Source of the DNA: Collinsella aerofaciens
GTDB lineage: Bacteria > Actinomycetota > Coriobacteriia > Coriobacteriales > Coriobacteriaceae
DNA length: 64,000 bases
Direction of reading: 5' to 3'
Assembly: GCA_008671135.1 (NCBI GenBank)
Contig: RQAP01000027.1
Coordinates: 1-64,000 of the forward strand
Shown: positions 9,279 to 17,567 of the stretch, piece by piece
Layout: each line of letters opens with the position of its first letter
How positions within the stretch are numbered: position 1 is the first letter of the stretch
Position numbers and translations under genes: made by a program
Notes under the pieces: model-generated
What the model saw: the letters and a program-made list of their open reading frames with translations, nothing else
Databases searched by the model: none
Told to the model about the DNA's origin: nothing

Positions 9279-9941
9279 TTATATAGCGAAAAGTTTAGCA
9301 AGCTCGGCCACCGAGTGCACCACTGCATCGGCACCCGCCGCCTCGTGCTCGCCCGGCGCCGCCGCGCCCGAATAGATACCAATGCACGGCACGCTCATCG
9401 CGTGCGCGCCCTCGACGTCGTTAAAGCGATCGCCGATCATCACGGCATCGCCCGCGGCCGCACCCAAGGCCGCCAACGCGTCGCGGACCGAATCGGCCTT
9501 GGTCTCGCGCCCCTGCGGCGGATTCATGCCAACCACCGCCTCAAACTGAGAAAGTCCCAGCTCATGCACCATGTCAATGCACTTTGCTTCCATGCGAGAC
9601 GTCGCCACGGCCAAGCGATGCCCCTGCGCGACAAGGCCATCGAGCAGCTCGGGGATTCCATCGAACACGGGATACTCTTCCGGTCCCAGCTCATCAAAAA
9701 AGGCACGGTACTCGTCGGCCACCACAAGCGACTCCTCGCGCGTAAAGCCGTAAAAGTCGTGGAAGCTCTTCCACAGCGGAGGCCCGATCATGCGACGCAG
9801 GTCACCCATCTGCGCCTCCGAAAACCCGCGCGCGGCCAACGTCTTGCGCGTCGAGGTCATCACCGCTCGACCCGTATCTGCCACCGTGCCATCGAAATCA
9901 AACAGCACGACCGGCCGCTTGCATATCTCCAGCGCCTCCAT
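9279..9941 (-). CDS. HAD-superfamily hydrolase, phosphoglycolate-phosphatase-like
   Basis: A 220-residue cytosolic HAD phosphatase of subfamily I with an alpha-helical cap. Motif I is VLFDFDGTVADT near residue 12 (nucleophile and acid Asp), motif II is LAVATSRME, and motif IV is AVMIGDRFNDVEGA. The pattern resembles Gph/PpaX enzymes that clear 2-phosphoglycolate or pyrophosphate, but the substrate cannot be determined. Starts at 9947 and 9941 are both ATG. I prefer 9941 because GAAGAGG is then seven bases upstream. The gene is divergent from the degV-like gene across about 155 bp that contains AT-rich palindromes and a TATACT box (10036-10041). Confidence 0.85.
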   Translation of the reverse strand: MEALEICKRPVVLFDFDGTVADTGRAVMTSTRKTLAARGFSEAQMGDLRRMIGPPLWKSFHDFYGFTREESLVVADEYRAFFDELGPEEYPVFDGIPELLDGLVAQGHRLAVATSRMEAKCIDMVHELGLSQFEAVVGMNPPQGRETKADSVRDALAALGAAAGDAVMIGDRFNDVEGAHAMSVPCIGIYSGAAAPGEHEAAGADAVVHSVAELAKLFAI

Positions 9942-10097
9942 CGGCATCCCTCTTCCCCAGTTGACGATTTCCACACCGACACTTCAAACTGTTGACTATT
10001 CAACAATTGAACCTAGAAATGTGGAACGACTCCACTATACTTGTCGCACTTTGCTCTCAGAAGGCGGCGCCGTCGCGCCCCAACGAAAGGTGCAATT

Positions 10098-10958
10098 ATG
10101 TCTTTTGCCATCATAACCGACTCCACGTCGGACATCTCCCCCGCCCGCGCCCAAGAGCTCGGCATTTACGTGATTCCGCTGCATGTGATTATCGAGGGCG
10201 AGGACCTGCTCGACCAGGTGCAGATTACCGCCCAAGAGTACGTCGCCCGCATGGCCGGCTCCGAGCAGCTGCCGCACACCTCGCAGCCGAGTGCCGGCGA
10301 GTTCAAGGAACTCTTTGACCGCGTGCGCGCCGACGGCCACGATAGCGCCATCTTTATCTCGCTGTGCAGCGAGTGGTCCGCCTGCTATGCCAACGCCAGC
10401 CTGACGGCCGAAACGCACGAGCTCGACGTGCGCTGCATCGACTCGCGCACCGGCTCGGGCGCCGAGGGCCTGCTGGTGGAGTACGCGCTGGCCATGCGCG
10501 AGGACGGCCGCAGCCTGGACGAGACCGAGGCGCAGATCCGCGCGACGCTGCCCGACGCCCACCTGCTGCTGATTCCCCGCACGCTCGAGAATCTCGTTAA
10601 GAACGGCCGCGCGCCCAAGCTCGCCGGCCAGCTCACGCAAATGCTCAACATTCGCCTGGCCGTTTCGCCGGAGTGGAAATCGGGCGAGATCAAGGCCATA
10701 AAAAAGGGCCGCGGTGCCAAGCGCATCGTTACCAACACCATGGCCGATTGCCTCGCATTTTTGGCCGAGTATCCGGGCTCCAGCGTGCGCGTGCTCACGA
10801 CCGGCGCCGCCGAGGAGCAGGAGCTTGTCAACGAGGCACTCGCGGGTCAGGATTACGTAGACGCCGGCACCGGCCCCATCGGCTGCACCATCGCCACCCA
10901 CGTAGGCGTCGACGCCATCGCCATCAGCTACTGCCCCCGCTACCAGCCCATCCACTAG
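10098..10958 (+). CDS. DegV family fatty-acid-binding protein
   Basis: A 286-residue cytosolic DegV/FakB-type protein. Members bind a fatty acid and, with FakA kinase, present it for phosphorylation. The N-terminus MSFAIITDSTSDISPA contains the conserved TDSTSD motif, LPHTSQPSAGEF covers the lipid-contact loop, and the C-terminal half holds the typical IGCTIATHVGVDAIAI. GAAAGG lies seven bases before the ATG at 10098; the upstream frame to 10041 has no binding site. No fakA-like gene is adjacent. A second DegV gene, 28% shorter in conserved motifs, lies at 25007-25897, so this organism carries at least two fatty-acid-binding partners. It converges on the toxin gene across the palindromic repeat. 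Confidence 0.92.
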   Translation: MSFAIITDSTSDISPARAQELGIYVIPLHVIIEGEDLLDQVQITAQEYVARMAGSEQLPHTSQPSAGEFKELFDRVRADGHDSAIFISLCSEWSACYANASLTAETHELDVRCIDSRTGSGAEGLLVEYALAMREDGRSLDETEAQIRATLPDAHLLLIPRTLENLVKNGRAPKLAGQLTQMLNIRLAVSPEWKSGEIKAIKKGRGAKRIVTNTMADCLAFLAEYPGSSVRVLTTGAAEEQELVNEALAGQDYVDAGTGPIGCTIATHVGVDAIAISYCPRYQPIH

Positions 10959-10977
10959 GGGCACCTTTACCACTCGT

Positions 10978-11039
10978 GGTGGAATAGGGACTGTTTTCGG
11001 CTTATCAGCCGCAAATCAATCCCTATTCCACCGCAACTT
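10978..11039. repeat. Conserved palindromic terminator-like repeat, copy B
   Basis: GGTGGAATAGGGA (10978-10990) pairs perfectly with 11020-11032, and the right side continues GCAACTT. It shares the stem GTTGCGGTGGAATAG with copies A and C, but the inner stem reads AGGGA instead of AGTTCC, matched on both sides. It lies between two convergent genes, where a bidirectional terminator would be useful. Confidence 0.72.
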
Positions 11040-11051
11040 AGAAATCGGCAA

Positions 11052-11360
11052 TCAGCCCAGCGGACCCTGAAACAGTTCCTCATGCGAGCCCATTCTCACC
11101 AGCCTAATCACTGGGTTAGTCTTATGGGGAAGATAAAGAACGACCACATCGACCAAGCCATCGGATAGGTGGAAATCGATGTGGCCGTTGTAGTTTCCGC
11201 CCGGGTTTGAGAGCTCGTGGGCGCCATACTCCGCCGGAAGTGACCCATGAGCCACAAGCTCTGCAACCGCCGCTTTAAACTCACTTTTTAGCTGCGGATG
11301 CATGCGCATCGTCCGTTTGTAGTCCGCCTTAAATTGAGCCTCGACTTTAATCTCGAACAT
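11052..11360 (-). CDS. YafQ-like type II toxin (RelE/ParE superfamily)
   Basis: A 102-residue predicted mRNA endonuclease toxin. The sequence follows YafQ: a basic N-terminal region (FKADYKRTMRMHP), a central YGAHELSNPGGNYNGHIDFHL, and the C-terminal VIRLVRMGSHEELF, where the catalytic His lies. YafQ cleaves mRNA in the ribosomal A site. The gene begins two bases after the antitoxin stop, the usual antitoxin-first order. Length is slightly above E. coli YafQ (92 residues). No key residue is visibly missing, so the toxin is probably active. Confidence 0.88.
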   Translation of the reverse strand: MFEIKVEAQFKADYKRTMRMHPQLKSEFKAAVAELVAHGSLPAEYGAHELSNPGGNYNGHIDFHLSDGLVDVVVLYLPHKTNPVIRLVRMGSHEELFQGPLG

Positions 11361-11362
11361 CG

Positions 11363-11662
11363 CTATTCCTCATCGAGGAATGACATAAGCTCATCAGCGT
11401 TATTGAATGACGGGCTATCGTCCGGCAAAATCCCCAACTCATGAGCCTCGGCGATCACCATGGCACGCCTCGTCGCCTCGTTGGGCATCTCCGCCCTTCC
11501 TACAATCTCAAAAGGAATCTTTCGCTGATTTACCAGCTGCCGAACGGCAAGATTGAGATAGGAATTGAGGCTGAGGCCGACCGAATCCAAGAACTCAGTC
11601 GCCTGCTCCTTGAGCCCCTCTTCGAGGCGAACCGTCGTAGGCTTAACCGTTGCAGTAGACAT
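11363..11662 (-). CDS. RelB/DinJ-family antitoxin
   Basis: A 99-residue antitoxin. The N-terminal ribbon-helix-helix DNA-binding region is MSTATVKPTTVRLEEGLKEQ followed by FLDSVGLSLNSYLNLAVRQL, a DinJ/RelB hallmark. The C-terminal part wraps the toxin. The start at 11662 follows a perfect AAGGAGG; a longer frame to 11755 reaches into the operator and is rejected. It is cotranscribed with the YafQ-like gene. As in this family, the antitoxin and the complex probably repress their own promoter through the palindrome just upstream. Confidence 0.9.
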   Translation of the reverse strand: MSTATVKPTTVRLEEGLKEQATEFLDSVGLSLNSYLNLAVRQLVNQRKIPFEIVGRAEMPNEATRRAMVIAEAHELGILPDDSPSFNNADELMSFLDEE

Positions 11663-11693
11663 ACGCGACCTCCTTGCCCTCGTCTTTTGCATC

Positions 11694-11745
11694 AGTATAC
11701 CCAATATAAATGGCAACCTGACGTTAGATAGCATCAGATTGCCAT
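11694..11745 (-). promoter_or_regulatory. Promoter and operator of the toxin-antitoxin pair
   Basis: On the minus strand a TATACT -10 box maps to 11694-11699. Upstream, ATGGCAACCTGA (11710-11721) and TCAGATTGCCAT (11734-11745) form an inverted repeat with 11 of 12 positions matching and a 12-base spacer. The right-placed -35 region falls inside the palindrome, so a bound ribbon-helix-helix dimer would block polymerase. Confidence 0.65.
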
Positions 11746-11776
11746 GCATATTCATGTCGCGGTAGACACGATTGCT

Positions 11777-12535
11777 CTACATCAACCCGCTGAGCGCAAT
11801 GTCAACGGCCTCGTTGAGGTCGTCGGTGATGTGGACGAGGTCTGGATCGAGCGGGCTAATCATGCCGGCATCCATCACCGGGCCGTTGAGCCAGTCGAAC
11901 AGGCCTTGCCAGTACTCGCTGCCCACCAGTACGAGCGGCATGCGCTTGACCTTGTGCGTCTGCACCAGCGTGAGCACCTCGAACATCTCGTCGAGCGTGC
12001 CGAAACCGCCGGGGAACACGATGGCACCCGAGCTGTACTTAACGAACATGGTCTTACGCACAAAGAAGTAGCGGAAGTCCATACCCAGGTTCACGTATTT
12101 GTTGAGCCCCTGCTCGTGCGGAAGCTCGATACCCAAGCCGACCGACTTGCCGTTGGCACTCGCCGCCCCCCTGTTGGCCGCCTCCATAATGCCGGGGCCG
12201 CCGCCGGTGATAACCGCCACGCCGCGCTGCGCGATCTTGCGGCCGACCGTGCGCGCCGCCTTGTAGAGCGGATCGGTCTTGGGCGTGCGGGCACTGCCGA
12301 AGATGGTCACCGCGGGCCCGAGCTCGGCAAGCGCGCCAAAGCCATCGACGAATTCTGCCTGAATACGAAGGACGCGCCACGGATCGGCATGCAACCAGTC
12401 GGTTGAATCTTCGGGCGCCAGCAGGTTGGCGTAGGTGTTGTCCTTAGGAATCATGGGGCCGCGCATGACCACGGGGCCGCGGCGGTACGTCTCGTCGTAG
12501 GCGGGCTCGCCCTCGACGTTCTCATTCTTAATCAT
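11777..12535 (-). CDS. LOG-family protein (TIGR00730, putative nucleotide phosphoribohydrolase)
   Basis: A 252-residue cytosolic Rossmann-fold protein of the LOG/lysine-decarboxylase-like family. Characterised members release the base from cytokinin riboside or AMP monophosphates. The two hallmark motifs are VITGGGPGIMEAANRGA near residue 105 and PGGFGTLDEMFEVLT near 180. Arg and Glu of the second motif are the catalytic pair in known enzymes. The start MIKNENVEGE follows GATAGGAG. Bacterial substrates outside plant-associated species are unclear. It is monocistronic. Confidence 0.86.
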   Translation of the reverse strand: MIKNENVEGEPAYDETYRRGPVVMRGPMIPKDNTYANLLAPEDSTDWLHADPWRVLRIQAEFVDGFGALAELGPAVTIFGSARTPKTDPLYKAARTVGRKIAQRGVAVITGGGPGIMEAANRGAASANGKSVGLGIELPHEQGLNKYVNLGMDFRYFFVRKTMFVKYSSGAIVFPGGFGTLDEMFEVLTLVQTHKVKRMPLVLVGSEYWQGLFDWLNGPVMDAGMISPLDPDLVHITDDLNEAVDIALSGLM

Positions 12536-12559
12536 GGGTGCTCCTATCGAAAATAGAAA

Positions 12560-12596
12560 CGGGCGGGATCGACGCCATGCGCCAAACACCCGCCCG
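12560..12596 (-). terminator. Terminator after tgt
   Basis: CGGGCGGG (12560-12567) pairs with CCCGCCCG (12589-12596). On the minus strand the stem is followed by TTTCTATTTT. It lies about 150 bases beyond the tgt stop and just upstream of the LOG gene. Confidence 0.6.
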
Positions 12597-12745
12597 AACA
12601 TCAACTATTCGGTATGGTACCCACGATGCATCAAGTGCTTGCAAGCTATCGGTCAGCGGTCGCGCAGCCGGTGTCAGCAAATGTGACGAGCGGTTGCCGC
12701 TCAGCCTTTGCCATTGCCCACGCTCTGCAAGCGTGTCTGTCGCCC

Positions 12746-13885
<1,140 letters not shown>

Positions 13886-13971
13886 AAACTGGAACTCCTT
13901 GGTTGCGGTTCATACGCAAACCATTATACGGGCAACCAGCAAACCGCACCGACTCGACAGAAACTGATGCA

Positions 13972-14094
13972 TTAAACGACTAGTCGTCGAGGACAATCTT
14001 CAGCGCCATCTTGCAAAGGAGTGTCCCAATCTGCCGGCACTTAGGGACTGTCCCCAAGTGCCGGCAAGAGTGTCCCTTATGACTAGTCATTTAA
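13972..14094. repeat. Nested palindromic repeat with CTGTCCCC loop
   Basis: The outer arms are 13972-13987 and 14079-14094, each containing a perfect 12-base palindrome around ACTAGT. Inside is a stem of GCCGGCACTT (14033-14042) with AAGTGCCGGC (14056-14065), closing a loop that contains GGGACTGTCCCC. GTGTCCC occurs on both flanks of the inner stem. The string TGTCCCCAAGTGCCG also occurs at 970-984 downstream of another gene. No coding capacity is evident. Confidence 0.65.
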
Positions 14095-14133
14095 GAACGT
14101 CCCCAACGACTACGAGATCATCTCCAACAGCCA

Positions 14134-14306
14134 AGGCAACGCCGATGCTCTGGCGACGTCAGCGAGCGGTCGCCAGGGCGAACAAATTGGCATGAAAAGA
14201 GGGCGGCATAGACCTTCTGGTCATGCCGCCCTCTTTGAATGACAAGTTGTCGCCCTGGTGACCGCGCAGCGTCGAGCCGTTACGCGGTTTGGTAAAACCG
14301 CGTAAC
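14134..14306 (-). repeat. Structured post-stop element, copy 1
   Basis: The element begins immediately after the short-chain dehydrogenase stop. Stem P1 pairs 14168-14181 with 14250-14263 with one mismatch. A 14-bp hairpin stem pairs 14196-14209 with 14223-14236. A small hairpin GACA-AGT-TGTC lies at 14241-14251. A second hairpin of GTTACGCGGTTT (14279-14290) with AAACCGCGTAAC (14295-14306) abuts the stop codon. The same architecture recurs at 17398-17567 and 54899-55000 with compensating base changes. Confidence 0.7.
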
Positions 14307-14308
14307 CC

Positions 14309-15109
14309 CTACGGCCGCTGGCCCATGCCACCCTCGAGGGTGACAGTCTCGCCGTTCATGTACTTAAAATCGGGACCGCAGAGCTGAACGACAACGCGGC
14401 CGATCTCCTTTTCGACGTCGCCGTAGTGGCCCGCCGGCGGCATGTGGACGTTGGCCTTGAACGCCTCGGGATAAGCATCCTGGAAGTTCTCGAGCGCAGC
14501 AGTCCAAGCAAGCGGGCACACGATGTTGACGTTGATGCCGTCTTTGCCCCACTCGTTCGCGGCAACGCGGGTCAGACCGCGGATGCCCTCCTTGGCGGCT
14601 GCATAGCTGCACTGGCCGTAGTTGCCAAACAGACCGGCGCCCGAAGCAAAGTTGACCACGGAACCCTTGGTCTCCTTCAGGTGCGGATAGGCCTTCTGCA
14701 TATACAGATAGGTGGCATACAGGCCAGAGTAGATGGCCAGGTTAAACTGGTCCATAGTGTGGTCGGCGATAGTCACACCCGAGGCGCTGGCCTGGGCGTT
14801 GTTGACGACGGCGTCGATGCGGCCGAACTCCTCAATCGCCTTGTCGATAACGTTCTGGACAACGGCCTCGTTGTCCAGACCAGCCGAGACATCGGCCTGA
14901 ACAGGCAGAACCTTGACACCGTACTCGGCCTCGAGGGATTCCTTGGCAGCCTCGAGCTTGGCAACGTTGCGGCCGGTAATGACGAGGTTTGCGCCCTCCT
15001 TGGCAAAAGCGATATCGATGCCGTAGCCGATGGAGCCAGCGGAGCCGTCCTTAAGCGTGGCCTTGCCGCCGCCGGTGACGATCACGGTCTTACCAGTGAA
15101 AAGTCCCAT
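14309..15109 (-). CDS. Short-chain dehydrogenase/reductase
   Basis: A 266-residue NAD(P)-dependent oxidoreductase of the classical SDR fold. VTGGGKATLKDGSAGSIGYG near residue 10 is the glycine-rich cofactor motif, enlarged by an insertion compared with the usual TGxxxGxG. VVNNAQA is the NNAG-like motif. The catalytic residues are the Ser of VVNFASGAG and Tyr and Lys of CSYAAAKEG. The C-terminal NGETVTLEGGMGQ is typical. The substrate is unknown. Coriobacteria use SDRs on bile acids and steroids, but I see nothing specific for that here. Its start follows AAGGAC. It is transcribed alone and ends in the structured post-stop element. Confidence 0.85.
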   Translation of the reverse strand: MGLFTGKTVIVTGGGKATLKDGSAGSIGYGIDIAFAKEGANLVITGRNVAKLEAAKESLEAEYGVKVLPVQADVSAGLDNEAVVQNVIDKAIEEFGRIDAVVNNAQASASGVTIADHTMDQFNLAIYSGLYATYLYMQKAYPHLKETKGSVVNFASGAGLFGNYGQCSYAAAKEGIRGLTRVAANEWGKDGINVNIVCPLAWTAALENFQDAYPEAFKANVHMPPAGHYGDVEKEIGRVVVQLCGPDFKYMNGETVTLEGGMGQRP

Positions 15110-15397
15110 ACAAAGTCCTTTCAAATCGCGACGGGCACGCCCGCCGACTGCGCGTATCCAACTTCACGCGCCAAAAGCTGAAATGCAACTTTAGCGTGTT
15201 CAAGTGAAAAATAAAGACCGCAGCAGGCGAACGGCGCAACGTCATTCGGCGAAGGGATTGTCAAGTACAAACTGGATAAAGCGGCCGAGTTGTTGTTATC
15301 AGATCGAGCCATCGAACACGTTTTGAAACTTTGCTGCGGCGCGCGGGATGTCGGCGCGAGACTTTATCATAGGGTGACAAACAACGATGAGGAGCAC

Positions 15398-17167
15398 ATG
15401 CCTATGACAGACGAGCTGGACCCCCAGACTCAACAGCATATTGATGATCCCGCAGACGTCACCGCAGATACTGACGCTATGACCTGCGATGGTATCGACA
15501 TCGACGACCCCATCTTGGACGAAAGCGCTACGGCGGAAACCCCCGAAACAGAAAACGCCGATGAGCAAAACGACGATGCGCCCGCACAGGACGACGCCCC
15601 TGTACAGGACGACGCCCCGCAAGCAGCGGGCCCCATCGAGGTGTCTTCGGAAGAAGAACTCGATGCCGTCATGGACTCCATGATGGATGCTGTCAAAGCG
15701 ATGAAAGACGCCGTCGCCGATGCCGATATCGATGCCGAGGAAGAGGAGGCCGCCGAGGCGGCCTCGACCTTTGTGCCCGGCGAGACTCCGGTTGCCGACC
15801 GGGGCAGCACCATGCCCTCGTTTCTGCAGCTCGAGCACCCCACGATTGGCGCCGATGCGGTCGATCCGCACGCAGCAGGCTTTTCTGTGGTCGAGGGCGG
15901 TACCGGCAATATCGCCGCGCCGCAGGCTGCCGATGCGGACGCTGCCGACACCGCTCGCCCGACCGCCCCGCACTCCCCCGCCGCGAGCCGCGATCTGGGG
16001 ACCGCTGTCTCGAACACTGCGAACGCCGTGGGCACCTTTATCGCCCAGGGCGCCTCGGCCATGCGCGAGATGAACGCCGCGAAAAAGGCACTTGCCGATG
16101 CCCGCGCCCACCTGGCCGAACTTGAGCAGCGCATTGCCGATCAGGCCGAGGAACTCGAGACGCGCCAGGATATCGCAGGCCGCTACGACAAGATCGTCGC
16201 CGACCAGCGTCAGGCGATCGCCACAGCGCAAAAGACCGCTGCGGCAGCCGAGATTGACCGTGATGCCCACGCCGCCAAAGCGACAGAGCTCAAGGATCAG
16301 TTCGAACAAATGAAGACAGAGGATGACGCGACTGAGCTCCGCCTGAAGGCCGCGCTCGACGCCGTGGAGGCCCGCGAGGCGAGCTCTCGCGAGACCGGCA
16401 ACCGCCTCGTTCGACGTCTTGAGGATTCCAAGCGCATCCGCGACAAGGTGAAAGCCGAGCGAGACGCCGGCATTGCGGCCGCACAACAAACCGTCGACGC
16501 CACGCGCGCCCAGCTCGAGACGCTGCGTCATGAGTATGCCGAGCTGCAACGCAATCCCTCGGCAAATCCCGCCAACTATACGGTGCGCACCAGCGAGCTC
16601 TCGATGCAGATCTCCGACACGGCAGATGCCCTGCGTAAAGCCGAAGAAGATGTCCCGCGCATCACCGCCGACCTTGAGCACTCGCTTGCCGCAGCCGAGC
16701 AGGCCGTCGAGCAGGCGCAAGCCCCCATCGCCGACGCTAAGCGAGCCCATCAGGCCGTGACGGCAGAGGCCGATGCCGCGCGCGACGAGCTGCAGACCGC
16801 AAAAACCGCCGCTGCAACGCGCCAGCGCGAACAGCGCGAGAAGATCGCCGCCGAGGACAAGGCGCGCCGCGACCAGGAGCAAAGCATCGCCAACGCCCAA
16901 GCAGATGCCGCACATGCGCAGTCGATCATCGAACAGGCGACCGAGGTACATGACCATCCAGAGATCACCGAGTCGCTTGCAGGATCCTTGGCCCGAGACA
17001 AAGCCGAACACGCCGAGACCGAGCGAGAGGTTACCCAACTCGAAGCCACCGAGGACGCGGTGCGCGAGCGTACCCGCGACTCACGCATCAAATTCACCGG
17101 CGCCATCGTCTGCATCGCCGCCGCAATCCTGGTGATCATCCTAGTCTGGCTGTTCGCAAGCAAGTAA
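15398..17167 (+). CDS. Tail-anchored alanine-rich coiled-coil protein
   Basis: A 589-residue protein I do not recognise. The first 150 residues are acidic and low in complexity (many D, E and A, with repeated DDAPVQDDAP). Residues about 200-560 are rich in A, E, K, R and Q with a heptad-like pattern and no proline-rich breaks, indicating a long coiled coil. It ends in one hydrophobic helix (GAIVCIAAAILVIILVWLF) and a short SK tail, so it is probably inserted by its C-terminus with the coil in the cytoplasm. The layout recalls scaffolding or envelope-linked proteins, but no function can be assigned. GATGAGGAG precedes ATG 15398; ATG 15404 is better spaced from it and is equally possible. Confidence 0.75.
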   Translation: MPMTDELDPQTQQHIDDPADVTADTDAMTCDGIDIDDPILDESATAETPETENADEQNDDAPAQDDAPVQDDAPQAAGPIEVSSEEELDAVMDSMMDAVKAMKDAVADADIDAEEEEAAEAASTFVPGETPVADRGSTMPSFLQLEHPTIGADAVDPHAAGFSVVEGGTGNIAAPQAADADAADTARPTAPHSPAASRDLGTAVSNTANAVGTFIAQGASAMREMNAAKKALADARAHLAELEQRIADQAEELETRQDIAGRYDKIVADQRQAIATAQKTAAAAEIDRDAHAAKATELKDQFEQMKTEDDATELRLKAALDAVEAREASSRETGNRLVRRLEDSKRIRDKVKAERDAGIAAAQQTVDATRAQLETLRHEYAELQRNPSANPANYTVRTSELSMQISDTADALRKAEEDVPRITADLEHSLAAAEQAVEQAQAPIADAKRAHQAVTAEADAARDELQTAKTAAATRQREQREKIAAEDKARRDQEQSIANAQADAAHAQSIIEQATEVHDHPEITESLAGSLARDKAEHAETEREVTQLEATEDAVRERTRDSRIKFTGAIVCIAAAILVIILVWLFASK

Positions 17168-17193
17168 ACCGGCTGCCAAAAAACGCTCAACGC

Positions 17194-17260
17194 AGTTGCG
17201 GTGAGATAGTTCCTGTTTAGCCTCAAAAAAGGCCAATTCAAGAACTATCTCACCGCAACT
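17194..17260. repeat. Conserved palindromic terminator-like repeat, copy C
   Basis: AGTTGCGGTGAGATAGTTCC (17194-17213) pairs with 17241-17260, 19 of 20 positions matching, around a 27-base loop. The right arm is followed by TTTTTAG on the plus strand. It lies 26 bases after the coiled-coil gene and also faces the convergent queA unit. Arms match copies A and B. Confidence 0.8.
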
Positions 17261-17270
17261 TTTTAGATTA

Positions 17271-17389
17271 GTGCAAAGGGGTCAGGTTAACATGCACCAA
17301 CCTGGTGCAAAGTAACCCGTTCCCCTTGCACCAACAACGTTTGCCCAGATAAAACCTGCCAAAATAAACCTGTCCCTTTTTGGCAGGTT
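17271..17389. repeat. Two variable-arm palindromes with GGTCAGG and CCTGTCCC cores
   Basis: The first has GTGCAAAGGGG (17271-17281) against CCCCTTGCAC (17322-17331), with an inner stem TGCACCA/TGGTGCA (17293-17299, 17303-17309). The second has AACCTGCCAAAA (17353-17364) against TTTTGGCAGGTT (17378-17389), perfect over 12 bases, around a loop holding CCTGTCCC. The arms of the two are unrelated to each other and to the palindromes at 3691 and 14033. Confidence 0.65.
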
Positions 17390-17397
17390 GGACCACG

Positions 17398-17567
17398 GCA
17401 ACGCCGATGCCTTGGCAAAGTCAGCGAAAACCCGCCAGAGCGAGCAAGGTGCCTTGAAACGAGGCGGCATTGACCTTTTGGTCATGCCGCCGAAGTTGAA
17501 AGGCAGATTGCCGCTCTGGCGGGTTTGCAGCGTCGACCGGTTACGGCGTTTGTAAAACGCCGTAACC
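17398..17567 (-). repeat. Structured post-stop element, copy 2
   Basis: This directly follows, and overlaps by one base, the queA stop. P1 pairs 17429-17442 with 17512-17525, 14 bp perfect. A hairpin of GGCGGCAT with ATGCCGCC (17463-17470, 17484-17491) extends by ACC/GGT. A small hairpin GGCA-GAT-TGCC is at 17502-17512. A post-stop hairpin pairs 17539-17551 with 17555-17567. A conserved tail (GATGCCTTGGCAAAGTCAGCG and neighbours in copy 1 form) lies beyond P1. Confidence 0.72.

Noticed and set aside
14309..15109. Bile-acid hydroxysteroid dehydrogenase assignment for the SDR
   Set aside because: Collinsella carry such enzymes, but this sequence does not resemble the 7-beta enzyme I can recall and no specific motif supports the substrate.
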